Origin: Neptunitalea lumnitzerae | GTDB lineage: Bacteria > Bacteroidota > Bacteroidia > Flavobacteriales > Flavobacteriaceae | Assembly (NCBI RefSeq): GCF_027924185.1 | Contig: NZ_BRVO01000001.1 | Location: forward strand, 372,001 to 436,000 | Direction of reading: 5' to 3' | DNA: 64,000 bases | Part shown: in pieces, positions 1-10,243 of the stretch | How the letters are laid out: each line of letters opens with the position of its first letter | Numbering within the stretch: position 1 is the stretch's first letter | Notes under the pieces: generated by a model | What the model was told of the DNA's origin: nothing | Databases searched by the model: none | The model's input: only the letters and a program-made list of their open reading frames with translations | Translations under genes and position numbers: made by a program

Positions 1-1142
1 AAATTACCTTTTATATGCCCGTCTACTTGACTTTCTGCTCCTCCCATACTTACCAATACAGCATAGGTAACCAACTCTCTCATTTTTATATCCATTCCCT
101 TACGGGTATAATAATCTCCAAAACAATTGGCCGCTAAAAAATACTGTATGTGCTGTAAATCTTGCGGAGCCTCATTTCTCATTTGGTCTATTCGCTCACC
201 AAAAGTGGCCTTCATCAGTTCCAATCCCTTAGCCTCGCGGTTTTCGGGGGTTGTAGTCATTTGCCCTTCTAATGGTAATGCTATTCCATTAGCCTTAAAA
301 ATCTCATTAGTAGTATTTAGAAAATCAATTCCCTTAGCTACACCTACATAAGCAACAGATTGGTAGACTACCTCTTTAATTACCGCCGGAGAAACTCCAA
401 CATTTAAAGCAGCTTTCACAAACATGCTAAATTCAGCTAAAGATTGTGTTCCTATGGTAGAAGCCAGCGTAATAATAGTTCTTGTTTGTATATCTAGCTC
501 ACTCTTTGCATACACCTCATCAAATGCCCAATTATCAAAAATCTCTATTAACTCAGGATCTGTTACTTGTAATTTTGACACATAATTAGGCCAAAGATCC
601 TCGTGATTTTTAATAGCCGCAGAGGTTAAATAATTCTCTACATTACTAGCAGCTGCTGTATAAGAGCTATAATCCTCATCTTTTACAGGCACTCCCCAAA
701 TGGTTTTTCCCCTATCTAAATCAGTAACTATAGCAATATGTGTCATAGACTGGTACATAGAACCTCCATGCCAATGATTCACATTTTTTCCAATTTTAAT
801 TACATCTCCTTCCTTTATTAACCGAATAGGTTCTCCTTCTTCCTGATAGTATCCTGTACCATTAGTTACCATTAATATTTGTCCTGTTTGATGCACATGC
901 CAATTGGTTCTTGCCATAGGTTCAAATGCAACAGTACCAACAATGGTATGATACCCTTCACCTGGTGCTACATTAATATGTACCCAAGCGGTTCCGGTAA
1001 AATGTTCTGCCGGAGCTAAAGTTCCTTTATCTGTAAATTTCACTTCTTTGTTCATGTTATTTTTTTCTTGGCCTAAAAGTATATTCCCTGCAAAAAGAAG
1101 GCACATACAAAGCCATTTTATATTTAATATTACACCCCTCAT
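1..1142 (-). CDS. Exported cupin / carboxymuconolactone decarboxylase family protein (3' end beyond window)
   Basis: Read on the minus strand from an ATG at 1142; the window edge removes the C-terminus after about 380 residues. An N-terminal hydrophobic stretch (WLCMCLLFAGNILLG) looks like a signal peptide. It is followed by a cupin domain with metal-ligand histidines (NWHVHQTGQ, VNHWHGG) and then two carboxymuconolactone decarboxylase (AhpD-like) repeats (RTIITLASTIG, VIKEVVYQSVAYVG; a second begins at MRELVTYAVLVSMGG). Cupin-CMD fusions are commonly found beside oxidoreductases; the exact substrate is unknown. Last visible gene of a leftward operon, 9 bp after the alcohol dehydrogenase. The family assignment is solid; the reaction is not known. 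Confidence 0.8.
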   Translation of the reverse strand, partial: MRGVILNIKWLCMCLLFAGNILLGQEKNNMNKEVKFTDKGTLAPAEHFTGTAWVHINVAPGEGYHTIVGTVAFEPMARTNWHVHQTGQILMVTNGTGYYQEEGEPIRLIKEGDVIKIGKNVNHWHGGSMYQSMTHIAIVTDLDRGKTIWGVPVKDEDYSSYTAAASNVENYLTSAAIKNHEDLWPNYVSKLQVTDPELIEIFDNWAFDEVYAKSELDIQTRTIITLASTIGTQSLAEFSMFVKAALNVGVSPAVIKEVVYQSVAYVGVAKGIDFLNTTNEIFKANGIALPLEGQMTTTPENREAKGLELMKATFGERIDQMRNEAPQDLQHIQYFLAANCFGDYYTRKGMDIKMRELVTYAVLVSMGGAESQVDGHIKGN

Positions 1143-1151
1143 ACGTAAAAC

Positions 1152-2279
1152 TTATAAGGTGCTCATATCTATCACATATCTAAACTTCACCTTTCCGTCC
1201 AGTACATTTTCATAAGCCTCTTCCACTGCCTTAGGTGTAGCCGGTATCTTTTCCACCTCAGGATAAATATTATGCTTTACCGAGTAGTTTACCATCTCTT
1301 GAGTTTCCTTAATACCCCCAATCTGAGAACCAAATACTTTACGGTTTCCTTTCCAAATAAACTTATCTATACTCAACACCGGCATATTAGCCATTGCTGG
1401 TAGCCCTACAATACAAAACTGCCCGTCTAAATCTAGCATTTTCAAATACATATTAGGATCGTAGTTTGCAGGAATGGTACTAATAACAAAGCTCATTGTA
1501 TTATCAAGCCCTTTTAATTCTTCCGCATTATTCACATTCACAAATTTCACCGCCCCCATTGCCAAGGCATCGGCTCTTTTTTCTTCGGTAATATCAAAAA
1601 CTGTCACATTTGCACCTCTGGCTACCATATATTGCACCGCCATATGCCCTAATCCTCCGTACCCAGCAACAGCTACTTTATCTCCTTTTTTTACGTCTAC
1701 ATAATTTATTGGAGAATAGGTAGTAATACCAGCACACAGCAAAGGAGCCACTTTATCCATTTCAGCATTCTTAGGAATCTTAATAGCAAAATCTTGAGAA
1801 ACTACCATGTTACTTGAATACCCTCCTTGAGTTATTTCATTATTGTGGAACGGATCATGTGCATGGTAGGTCATAACTACCTTAGGGCAATATTGCTCCA
1901 TGTGGGCTTTACAATATTTACAGGTACCGCAACTATTTATCATACACCCAACCCCAGCATAATCACCCACTTTAAAGGCAGTTACATTTTTTCCTATTTT
2001 GGTAACTCTCCCCACCATTTCATGTCCGGGCACCATTGGGTATTCTTCAGCACCCCATTCCTCCTTTACATGGTGTATATCGCTATGGCAAATACTAGCA
2101 TAGGTAATCTCCATAAGAATATCGGTATCTCCAAGTTCGTGTCGGTCAAAGTCATAAATTTCAAAGTCACCTTGGTTGTTCATTGCTGCAATTCCTTTAG
2201 CAGGAATTCTATTCTGCCCCATTAAAGCAAAAACCATTAACAGGGTACACATCATTGAAATTGTTGTTTTCATTTTCAT
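1152..2279 (-). CDS. Zinc-dependent alcohol dehydrogenase with N-terminal signal peptide
   Basis: Medium-chain dehydrogenase of the cinnamyl-alcohol dehydrogenase/YahK type, 375 aa, predicted to reduce aldehydes with NAD(P)H. Visible motifs are the catalytic zinc ligands (ICHSDIHH and GHEMVGRV), the structural zinc cluster CGTCKYCKAHMEQYC and the Rossmann motif GYGGLGHMAVQ. The family's usual start (a K-x-x-A-A stretch) aligns near residue 29, so the preceding 25 or so residues (KTTISMMCTLLMVFALMG) are an added signal-peptide-like extension. That is unusual because the cofactor is cytosolic. An internal start at Met33 would cut into the first strand and is less likely. Lies 7 bp after the NmrA-like gene in the same operon. 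Confidence 0.88.
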   Translation of the reverse strand: MKMKTTISMMCTLLMVFALMGQNRIPAKGIAAMNNQGDFEIYDFDRHELGDTDILMEITYASICHSDIHHVKEEWGAEEYPMVPGHEMVGRVTKIGKNVTAFKVGDYAGVGCMINSCGTCKYCKAHMEQYCPKVVMTYHAHDPFHNNEITQGGYSSNMVVSQDFAIKIPKNAEMDKVAPLLCAGITTYSPINYVDVKKGDKVAVAGYGGLGHMAVQYMVARGANVTVFDITEEKRADALAMGAVKFVNVNNAEELKGLDNTMSFVISTIPANYDPNMYLKMLDLDGQFCIVGLPAMANMPVLSIDKFIWKGNRKVFGSQIGGIKETQEMVNYSVKHNIYPEVEKIPATPKAVEEAYENVLDGKVKFRYVIDMSTL

Positions 2280-2286
2280 TTTTTTG

Positions 2287-2859
2287 TTAAGAATTAGGAG
2301 TATTTATTCCCAAACTTTCTCCAATATGGGTGTCTGGGTTCTGAATTAGTTGATGTATAAAATGTGCTATACTTTTGCGGGAAATCACAGATCCCTTTTC
2401 TGGAGTTCCTTTTTTGGTTATTTCATAATCTACTTCCAAGTCATTAGTAAACCAAGCCGGGCGTAAAACGGTATAATCAAGTCCAGAATTTTCTATCACA
2501 TCGGCACCTTCTCTGTAAGGGCGTAAAACCGATTTTAATGGGCTGCCATAAATACCAATAGAACTGATAAAAATGATACGTTTTACTCCATTTGCTTTCA
2601 TAGCTTTCACTATAATCTGTGTCATAGCCACCAGGTCTCCGGCAAGATTCACATACACAACATCCTGACCATCCATAGCATTAGAAACATCAGAATAGTT
2701 CAAGGCATTACCCGTTACTACAAGTGCATTTCCCATGGTATTCAATCTGTTTTTATTTCTCAAGAAAAGGGTTAAGGCAATTTGTCTATCAGCCATCAAT
2801 TCTTCCGTAACCACTTTTGCCAAACTACCGCTAGCCCCTATTACTAAAACCTTCTTCAT
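2287..2859 (-). CDS. NAD(P)H-binding NmrA-like/atypical SDR oxidoreductase
   Basis: A 190-residue Rossmann-fold protein. The dinucleotide-binding motif GASGSLAKVV is at the N-terminus. Other family signatures are DVVYVNLAG, RIIFISSIGIYG and ENSGLDYTVLRPAWF, as in YwnB/NmrA-like reductases and sugar-epimerase-like SDRs of about 200 aa. The catalytic Tyr-Lys pair of classical SDRs is not obvious, so it may act as a reductase or as an NAD(P)H sensor. It sits between the aldo/keto reductase (20 bp upstream) and the alcohol dehydrogenase, which suggests a shared redox or aldehyde-stress role. Confidence 0.82.
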   Translation of the reverse strand: MKKVLVIGASGSLAKVVTEELMADRQIALTLFLRNKNRLNTMGNALVVTGNALNYSDVSNAMDGQDVVYVNLAGDLVAMTQIIVKAMKANGVKRIIFISSIGIYGSPLKSVLRPYREGADVIENSGLDYTVLRPAWFTNDLEVDYEITKKGTPEKGSVISRKSIAHFIHQLIQNPDTHIGESLGINTPNS

Positions 2860-2879
2860 TTTCTTTACACATGCTACTA

Positions 2880-3905
<1,026 letters not shown>

Positions 3906-4001
3906 TCACGCGGGATATATATTTTGTATACAGATCACTGAGATTTATACCATTTTTACTGAAATGAACAGTTGGCTAACCTTCTAACATTCAACACTCC
4001 C

Positions 4002-4009
4002 TATATTTG
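4002..4009 (+). promoter_or_regulatory. Bacteroidota -7 promoter element for the AraC-family gene
   Basis: TATATTTG matches the TAnnTTTG -7 consensus exactly and lies 23 bp before the ATG at 4033, giving a short leader. No well-spaced -33 TTTG is seen. Confidence 0.6.
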
Positions 4010-4032
4010 TAGAGCATTTAAAATATCAGCTT

Positions 4033-4926
4033 ATGGAATCGATCTATGTAGACACAGTAGCTACCTATAATCATCTTAAAGGAATTCCCACGGAACATCC
4101 ATTGATAACGGTATTTGATAACTCTAAGACACCTGCTTTACCCAATCATAAAAAAATACATTTAGGATTATACTCTATTTTTCTAAAGGAAGGGCATTGT
4201 GGAGAATTATGGTATGGACGCAATAAATATGACTACGATGATGGAACCATGGTATTTATTGGACCTGGACAGGTTATTGAGGTAAACAATGAAGAAGAAT
4301 ACCAACCTTCTGGAATGGCTATCTTGTTTCATCCAGACTTGATAAAAGGTACATCATTGGCAAAGAAAATGGATTCCTATTCCTTTTTCTCATACGAACT
4401 CAACGAGGCTTTGCACCTTTCTATCAAGGAACAAGAGATGATACGCGATGCTATGAGCAAGATCACTTACGAATTAAATCTTCCTGTAGATAAGCATAGT
4501 AAGGAAATATTAGTAAACTACTTAGAGCTTTTACTTAACTATTGCACACGATTTTACAACCGCCAATTTATTACCCGCGAGCATGTAAATAATGATGTTT
4601 TAAGCAAGTTTGAAAATCTTCTAAATTCTTATTTTCAATCGGATCAACCACAAACAATTGGTTTGCCCTCTGTTGCTCATTTTGCCGAACATTTAAATTT
4701 ATCATCTAACTACTTTGGAGACCTAATTAAGAAAGAAACCGGTAAAACTGCTCAGGAACATATTCAACTTAAACTTATTGATATTGCGAAGGAAAAAATA
4801 TACGACCCTGATAAATCATTGAGTCAGATTGCTTTTGAACTAGGCTTTAAATACCCTCAACATTTTAGCCGATTATTTAAAAAAGCTACTGGATATACCC
4901 CAAAAGAATATCGCTTTTTAAACTAA
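4033..4926 (+). CDS. AraC-family transcriptional regulator
   Basis: 297 aa. The C-terminal ~100 residues form the double helix-turn-helix: VAHFAEHLNLSSNYFGDLIK followed by the signature SLSQIAFELGFKYPQHFSRLFKKATGYTPKEYR. The N-terminal ~170 residues resemble the cupin-like sensing half of AraC proteins. Divergent from the aldo/keto reductase operon, so it most likely controls that operon and itself from the shared intergenic region. The inducer is unknown; the enzymes it faces suggest aldehydes or other reactive carbonyls. This is inference from context. Confidence 0.9.
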   Translation: MESIYVDTVATYNHLKGIPTEHPLITVFDNSKTPALPNHKKIHLGLYSIFLKEGHCGELWYGRNKYDYDDGTMVFIGPGQVIEVNNEEEYQPSGMAILFHPDLIKGTSLAKKMDSYSFFSYELNEALHLSIKEQEMIRDAMSKITYELNLPVDKHSKEILVNYLELLLNYCTRFYNRQFITREHVNNDVLSKFENLLNSYFQSDQPQTIGLPSVAHFAEHLNLSSNYFGDLIKKETGKTAQEHIQLKLIDIAKEKIYDPDKSLSQIAFELGFKYPQHFSRLFKKATGYTPKEYRFLN

Positions 4927-4954
4927 AAAAAGATTCCTTTGCAGGAATCTTTTT
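4926..4954. terminator. Bidirectional intrinsic terminator
   Basis: Perfect 9 bp stem AAAGATTCC / GGAATCTTT around a 6-base loop, with an A-run on the left and a T-run on the right. Serves the AraC gene and probably also the convergent receptor gene ending at 5015. Confidence 0.85.
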
Positions 4955-5014
4955 ATGTTATGCTGTTCACTCTATAATCGAAATAAAAATCATGTAAAAC
5001 TACCTCCTAAAACA

Positions 5015-7318
5015 TTACTTTACCCTATCCAAATCTTCATCTACATTTTGGTTTTTAAAATTCTTTTTAGCTAATTCTCCAAAGGTGTAGGTAACCGATA
5101 GGCCAACACCATGATTATCGGTAAAATAGGTAGTATTGCTACCAATGCCATTGGTAGTATAACCTTGGGTATATTCTAAAGTATTCAATACATCATTGGC
5201 ATACAAAAAACAACTCCAATGCTCATTAAACTTTTTGTTAGCGGTTATACTAAGCTCACTAAACCCATTGCTAGTGCGTACCCCTTCATTGTGCTTCATC
5301 ATGTAATAATAACTAAGTCCTACACTAAAATTGTTTGTAAACTTTAGCTCGTTATTCGAGTAGAAATAGAAAAAAGGAGAGGTGCCCATATCTTGTGCAT
5401 TGGCATCGGTAACATCTACCAAACCGCCATAAAGGTAATTGGTAGACTCCCATATTTTATGTGTAAACGGAACCATTACAATTACGTGATACCCATCTTC
5501 CTTGGCTACATTAGTAGCACCGGTAACCAGTTTATCGGTATCCGCATCATAATTAGATAAGTAATACAATCCGTTGGTGTTTCTGTAATACACAACATAC
5601 AACCCAGCCCTACCGTGTTTATATTCTAACACCAACTCATTACGCAAAGCAGGCTTCAAATTAATATTGTTTACATAATCTAAATATTCATTTATATACA
5701 CCCTAATATTGTTAGCCTGCGAAAAAGAAGGACGCATAATACTCCTCGCATAATTTACCGATACATTGTTCATGCTATCAATTTCAAAATTAGCATTCAC
5801 TCGTGGAAAAAGGTTCGTCTGATTTACAGCTACCACCGTTTCATTTGTATCTGTATAACGCCCATTTCGTACGTTATTTTCTAGACGTAATCCTGCTGTA
5901 AAAGATAGTTTTTTCAAGTTTCCCTTAAGGGTTGTATAACCAGCATACGTACTTTCATCATACCCATAATCTGGCTGCTCTAGCGTAAGGGTTCTAGACT
6001 CAGAAAAGGTGTCTGCCGTATACAGATTAAGACCCGACTCCCACTGAAATTTTTCGTTAAAAACTACTTCTATATCAGCTTTAGCAGAAAACACCTCAGC
6101 ATCCGTTTTTTGATGATTCTCTGCTGTTAGCAATATGGCATTTGGATGGGTTACATCATAAATAAAATTATTATAATCTCTGGTTTTATAGGTGTATTGT
6201 ACCCCTGTAAACAAATTGGTTTTATCGGTTAGTTGTTTGTAGTAATTCAAATTAGTAGTAATATAGTCGCGCACCCCTTTACTTTTGGTATAATTATCAT
6301 AATACGTTTCTGCGCCATTAGCCGTAATAGTGGTTTGGGTACTAATAGGCATATTATCTCGGTGAATAGTAAAATTAGTTTGGGTAGAAATATAATCGGT
6401 CTCATTAAGGTTATACGATATACCAACCGAACCAGGCACCTGCATTCTCGGACCTTCAGATAATGCAATATATTCATTTACAAACCCTTCTTGGTCATAC
6501 GTAAGTTTTGAGGTATTACTCTCCCAATGGTCTAACTGGTTATAGCCTAATGATAGCTGCATGCTCAATTTCCCAAACCCTATGTAAGCATTTGAATTGA
6601 AGTAGTTATTAAAATTATGCTGTAGTGCAGCACTATTTTTTAGTTGTACTTGGTACCCGCTATCACGATCCTTTTTAAGTGTAATTACCAACACCGCATT
6701 GCCATCAGCCTCATATTTAGCTGAAGGCGATTTTAACAGCTCTATTTTTTCTATAGCACTTACCGGAATAGCATTTAACTGCTCTATGGTAATACGCTGA
6801 TGATCTAAGTACAAAATTGGGCTCCCTTTTCCTAATACATTGATAGACTCTTTATCCGCACTTACAATAACACCTGGTAGTTTGGCAATTACATCACTGG
6901 TGTTGGGTAAATTAGCCAATACACTATGCTCCATCTTTACGGTTAACACTCCATTGGTATACGTCATACTCTCTTGCAACGAGGTAACCGTTACCCCTTC
7001 TAGTTGTGTAACATCGGTAGTAAGTGTAATGGTTTGTGTACTGTCTTGCGCTAGGTTAAACGTTTCAGCAAATGTTTTGTATCCCATAGAAGTAATTTCT
7101 ATTGTATACACACCTATGGGTAATGCCTCGGTTGTTACCAAACCATCTACAATATCATAGTACAATGGGGCGGTGGTTTCTGCTTTGGTTATTTGTAATG
7201 TACCATAGGGAATTAATGCTCCATCTTCCGAAGTAACAGTGCAAGAAAGCGTGGCAGTTTGTTGCCCAAAAGCAAAGGCAACACCTAAAAAAAAGAAAGT
7301 AGTAAACAGCAGTTTCAT
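5015..7318 (-). CDS. TonB-dependent receptor-like outer-membrane beta-barrel protein
   Basis: 767 aa. Signal peptide (MKLLFTTFFFLGVAFAFG), then a carboxypeptidase-regulatory-like domain (about residues 22-100), a plug-like segment (NTSDVIAKLPGVIVSADKESINVLGKGSPILYLD order) and a long C-terminal barrel of aromatic-rich strands. This matches the OMP_b-brl_3 class of Bacteroidota receptors, which are shorter than SusC. Cargo cannot be told. No SusD-like partner is adjacent. It lies 52 bp downstream of the membrane LuxR regulator on the same strand, so the two are likely co-transcribed or functionally linked. Confidence 0.88.
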   Translation of the reverse strand: MKLLFTTFFFLGVAFAFGQQTATLSCTVTSEDGALIPYGTLQITKAETTAPLYYDIVDGLVTTEALPIGVYTIEITSMGYKTFAETFNLAQDSTQTITLTTDVTQLEGVTVTSLQESMTYTNGVLTVKMEHSVLANLPNTSDVIAKLPGVIVSADKESINVLGKGSPILYLDHQRITIEQLNAIPVSAIEKIELLKSPSAKYEADGNAVLVITLKKDRDSGYQVQLKNSAALQHNFNNYFNSNAYIGFGKLSMQLSLGYNQLDHWESNTSKLTYDQEGFVNEYIALSEGPRMQVPGSVGISYNLNETDYISTQTNFTIHRDNMPISTQTTITANGAETYYDNYTKSKGVRDYITTNLNYYKQLTDKTNLFTGVQYTYKTRDYNNFIYDVTHPNAILLTAENHQKTDAEVFSAKADIEVVFNEKFQWESGLNLYTADTFSESRTLTLEQPDYGYDESTYAGYTTLKGNLKKLSFTAGLRLENNVRNGRYTDTNETVVAVNQTNLFPRVNANFEIDSMNNVSVNYARSIMRPSFSQANNIRVYINEYLDYVNNINLKPALRNELVLEYKHGRAGLYVVYYRNTNGLYYLSNYDADTDKLVTGATNVAKEDGYHVIVMVPFTHKIWESTNYLYGGLVDVTDANAQDMGTSPFFYFYSNNELKFTNNFSVGLSYYYMMKHNEGVRTSNGFSELSITANKKFNEHWSCFLYANDVLNTLEYTQGYTTNGIGSNTTYFTDNHGVGLSVTYTFGELAKKNFKNQNVDEDLDRVK

Positions 7319-7370
7319 GTCGGTTATTGTTTTGCTGCAAATAACCGATGTGCCGTTGGGTTTCTAGTTA

Positions 7371-8384
7371 CTATTCGGGTACCAAATAGGTACTAGTACC
7401 CGTTGTATTTTGGTATTGTTGCAATAACTCTTTCCGGCTACTCACCTGTAACTTACTGTAAATGTTTGTGATATGAGTTTTCACCGTACTAACACTAATA
7501 AACAAGGTAGCTGCTATCTCTTTATTGGTTTTTCCCGCTAATATTAAGTTTTTCACTAAGGTTTCTTGTTTGCTAAGCACTACTTCGGGGGTTACCTTAC
7601 CTTGTTTTTTAGCTTTTACCCATTGTAGTACCACCAACACAACTAGCACCACTAATACTATATTTACAAGTACACTAGTTCTAAAAAAAGTATTGGTACG
7701 TTGGTAATGGTATTTGTGAAGCTTATTTTCTAAATACATATAATACGCCGGCGCCACATTGCTCTCTTTTAGCTGTACCAACAATTGCTCGTAATAATCA
7801 GGATTCTCTTTAATATCGGTATCTAGTAACTGCTTCTCATCTAACTCTTGTATGCTCATTAGCTTTACCAATAAAATTTGCAGCGAGTCTTTTATATAGC
7901 CTTTAGTACTGGTAAGATATTGCGCAATTTCTGATGCGTTAAGGCTTTTAAAATCTTGTGTTTTCTCAAACTTTTTAAACTTGCTCCATTCCTTATCGGC
8001 CATACTGGTAGTTTGGTAGCTGGTAGTAGTACCATTAAACACCATACTATCAGCTTCCGATAAAATAAAGGTTTTAAGCGTGTGCAAACGTTGTGGTATA
8101 CTACCATTTGCAGAAACATTTTCGGTAGTTAACGCCAATTGGTACACCTTATCAGTAGTGGTAAACAATTCCTTTTTAAAAGCAAAAGCTCCGTTGCTAT
8201 CTATCATGGCGGTTGCCACTACCTTAGTACTATCTTTAACTGTAGGTGCCGCAGGGTCTACCTCTAGTAGCAATACTTCTTTTGCGGTTGCCAATTCTGC
8301 CGGGTTTACAAAACCACTAATAGTATTTTGAGCTGTTGCGGTAGTAATAACCAACACCACAAATAAAAACAACAAACGTTTCAT
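7371..8384 (-). CDS. Membrane-anchored LuxR-type regulator with periplasmic sensor region
   Basis: Start chosen at the ATG at 8384 (MKRLLFLFVVLVITTATAQ), which gives a clean signal peptide and 337 aa; an upstream ATG at 8447 would add an unlikely leader. Residues ~20-220 should be periplasmic and contain a domain like the DUF4369/carboxypeptidase-regulatory segment seen at the N-terminus of Bacteroidota thiol-disulfide proteins. A transmembrane helix (VNIVLVVLVVLVVLQWV) follows, then a cytoplasmic LuxR HTH (AGKTNKEIAATLFISVSTVKT). This is a one-component transmembrane sensor. The receptor gene 52 bp downstream is the obvious target or signal source. The -7 element TACATTTG lies at 8421-8414. 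Confidence 0.85.
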   Translation of the reverse strand: MKRLLFLFVVLVITTATAQNTISGFVNPAELATAKEVLLLEVDPAAPTVKDSTKVVATAMIDSNGAFAFKKELFTTTDKVYQLALTTENVSANGSIPQRLHTLKTFILSEADSMVFNGTTTSYQTTSMADKEWSKFKKFEKTQDFKSLNASEIAQYLTSTKGYIKDSLQILLVKLMSIQELDEKQLLDTDIKENPDYYEQLLVQLKESNVAPAYYMYLENKLHKYHYQRTNTFFRTSVLVNIVLVVLVVLVVLQWVKAKKQGKVTPEVVLSKQETLVKNLILAGKTNKEIAATLFISVSTVKTHITNIYSKLQVSSRKELLQQYQNTTGTSTYLVPE

Positions 8385-8413
8385 ACATAAAGAGCTTAAA
8401 AGTTGATGTGTTA

Positions 8414-8421
8414 CAAATGTA
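8414..8421 (-). promoter_or_regulatory. -7 promoter element of the LuxR-type regulator
   Basis: Reads TACATTTG on the minus strand, an exact TAnnTTTG match 30 bp before the ATG at 8384. It supports that start over the upstream ATG at 8447, which would lie above the promoter. Confidence 0.6.
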
Positions 8422-8560
8422 GGGAAATGTAAAACTTCTTTCATCACTTTAAAATAATCCGCCTAAAAAAGTTGATAGCATATACATAACAATCCAAACT
8501 CAGAGTCTACAGGAAACATATTCTAAAGATTTTAATAAAGGTAAATTTTTCAAAACAAAA

Positions 8561-8592
8561 AACTCCCGAACCAACCTAATGATTCGGGAGTT
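8561..8592 (-). terminator. Intrinsic terminator of the RND efflux operon
   Basis: 10 bp perfect stem AACTCCCGAA / TTCGGGAGTT with a 12-base loop, followed on the minus strand by a T-run. Lies 30 bp after the outer-membrane factor stop codon. Confidence 0.88.
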
Positions 8593-8621
8593 ACAACCTA
8601 ACCTAACCTCGATGATGGCTA

Positions 8622-10160
8622 TTACTGCCAACCACCACCTAAACTTCTATACAATTCTATATTGGCAATTAAAATCTGTTTCTTTATATCAATTAAATTC
8701 AGCTCACTTTCTAAGGCATCACTCTGGGCGGTAATTACCTCTAAATAGTTCGCAAATCCACTTTTAAATAACAGCCCGGCATCTTTAAGTCCTTGGCGTG
8801 TTACCTGTATACGTTCTTGCGCTATGGCATACTCTTCTTCTAGCTTATTAATAGTAGCTAAAGAGGTAGATACATCTCCAATGGCTAGCAGTAAATTATC
8901 TTTAAAGTCTAGCTGTGCTATTTCTTTTTCAGACAAGGCTACACGGTAATTGGTTTTCAGTTTTCTATTATTAAAAATAGGCTGAAAAATAGACCCATTT
9001 AACAATGCAAACCCAGAGCCAACAGGATCAAAGAAATTACTCAACGTACGCGAGTTCAAACCGGCACTGGCATCAATGGTTAACGACGGATATTTTAAGG
9101 CCTCTGCAACGCCTGCTTTGGCATTTCGTTTCATTAACTCATACTCTGCCATGGCCACATCGGGTCTGTTTTTAATTAAATCTAAAGGAACGCCGGTACT
9201 ATAAATACGCTGAAAACTAACCTCATCTAATCGAGTTGTTATCACAATGGGCTGTGGAGCTCTACCTAATAAATAATTCAGATGATTCTCAACAATTGCA
9301 TACTGGCGCTCCAACTGGGGAACTAGGGTTTTAGATTTTAACATACGTGACTGCGTTTGGCGTACCGCTAAAGACGTACTCTCACCAGCATCGTATTGTA
9401 ATTTTACTATGTTTAAGGTACTATCGTTTAGCTGATAGGTTTTTGTAGCTACCGCTACCTGCGCTTTTAACATTAACAGGTTGTAATAGGTAGACGCTAC
9501 TTCACTAATTAACGATGTTTGTACCGCCTTTTTAAACTCTAAGCTTTTCATATACTGCGCTCTGGCAGCTTCTTTTTTCCAACGTAGCTTACCCCATATA
9601 TCTGCTTCCCAACTTGCTTGTAGTGCAGATGTATACTCCATACGCTCGGTATAGAAACTTGTGGGTACATCTTCGCCATGGTTGGTTCTTGCTCTATTAG
9701 ATCCGTAGTTGTTATAATTTTCTGAGTAATACTCTCTACGGTAACCACCAGGTGTACTATTTAACGATGGATAAAAATTTGCTTTAGACTGCTCTAGTTG
9801 TTCCATGCCTATTTGTAACTCTTGCATGGTTTTTTGCATATCTATATTATTAGACAATGCCTCGTCAATTAAAGCTACTAAAACGGTATCTTGTATATAA
9901 CTCTTCCATGGTATAGCAGCTAACAGCGTAGTGTCTTTTGGTTCTACACCTTCCATTAAAATACTATCGGTTGCTACGCCATCAGGGCTATAAAATTTAC
10001 CCGTATCATCGGTACTAAAATCTGGTCTCTTATAGGGTTCGCCTACCTTGCAACCCACAAGGGTTACCCCAACTAAAAAGGCAAACAAACCCATTTTAAG
10101 CAGGCGTGTCGCATTTACCTGCTTAAATTCAGAGACTATATTTTTATTATTAAACTTCAT
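8622..10160 (-). CDS. RND efflux outer-membrane factor (OprM/NodT family lipoprotein)
   Basis: 512 aa, typical length. The N-terminus has a lipobox (FLVGVTLVGC), so it is probably a lipoprotein anchored in the outer membrane. Two outer-membrane-efflux repeats follow; family motifs include SWEADIWGKLRWKKEAARAQ, LIKNRPDVAMAEYEL and PSLTIDASAGL. It forms the trimeric exit duct for the pump coded upstream. Third gene of the adaptor-pump-channel operon, 83 bp after the pump gene. Confidence 0.94.
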   Translation of the reverse strand: MKFNNKNIVSEFKQVNATRLLKMGLFAFLVGVTLVGCKVGEPYKRPDFSTDDTGKFYSPDGVATDSILMEGVEPKDTTLLAAIPWKSYIQDTVLVALIDEALSNNIDMQKTMQELQIGMEQLEQSKANFYPSLNSTPGGYRREYYSENYNNYGSNRARTNHGEDVPTSFYTERMEYTSALQASWEADIWGKLRWKKEAARAQYMKSLEFKKAVQTSLISEVASTYYNLLMLKAQVAVATKTYQLNDSTLNIVKLQYDAGESTSLAVRQTQSRMLKSKTLVPQLERQYAIVENHLNYLLGRAPQPIVITTRLDEVSFQRIYSTGVPLDLIKNRPDVAMAEYELMKRNAKAGVAEALKYPSLTIDASAGLNSRTLSNFFDPVGSGFALLNGSIFQPIFNNRKLKTNYRVALSEKEIAQLDFKDNLLLAIGDVSTSLATINKLEEEYAIAQERIQVTRQGLKDAGLLFKSGFANYLEVITAQSDALESELNLIDIKKQILIANIELYRSLGGGWQ

Positions 10161-10243
10161 TTTTTCTTTTTTAAGGGTGATTTATTATTATGCTCTTGTG
10201 TCTTGACACAAAACGAACCTAAGCTTAATCATTAGCTCTTTTT

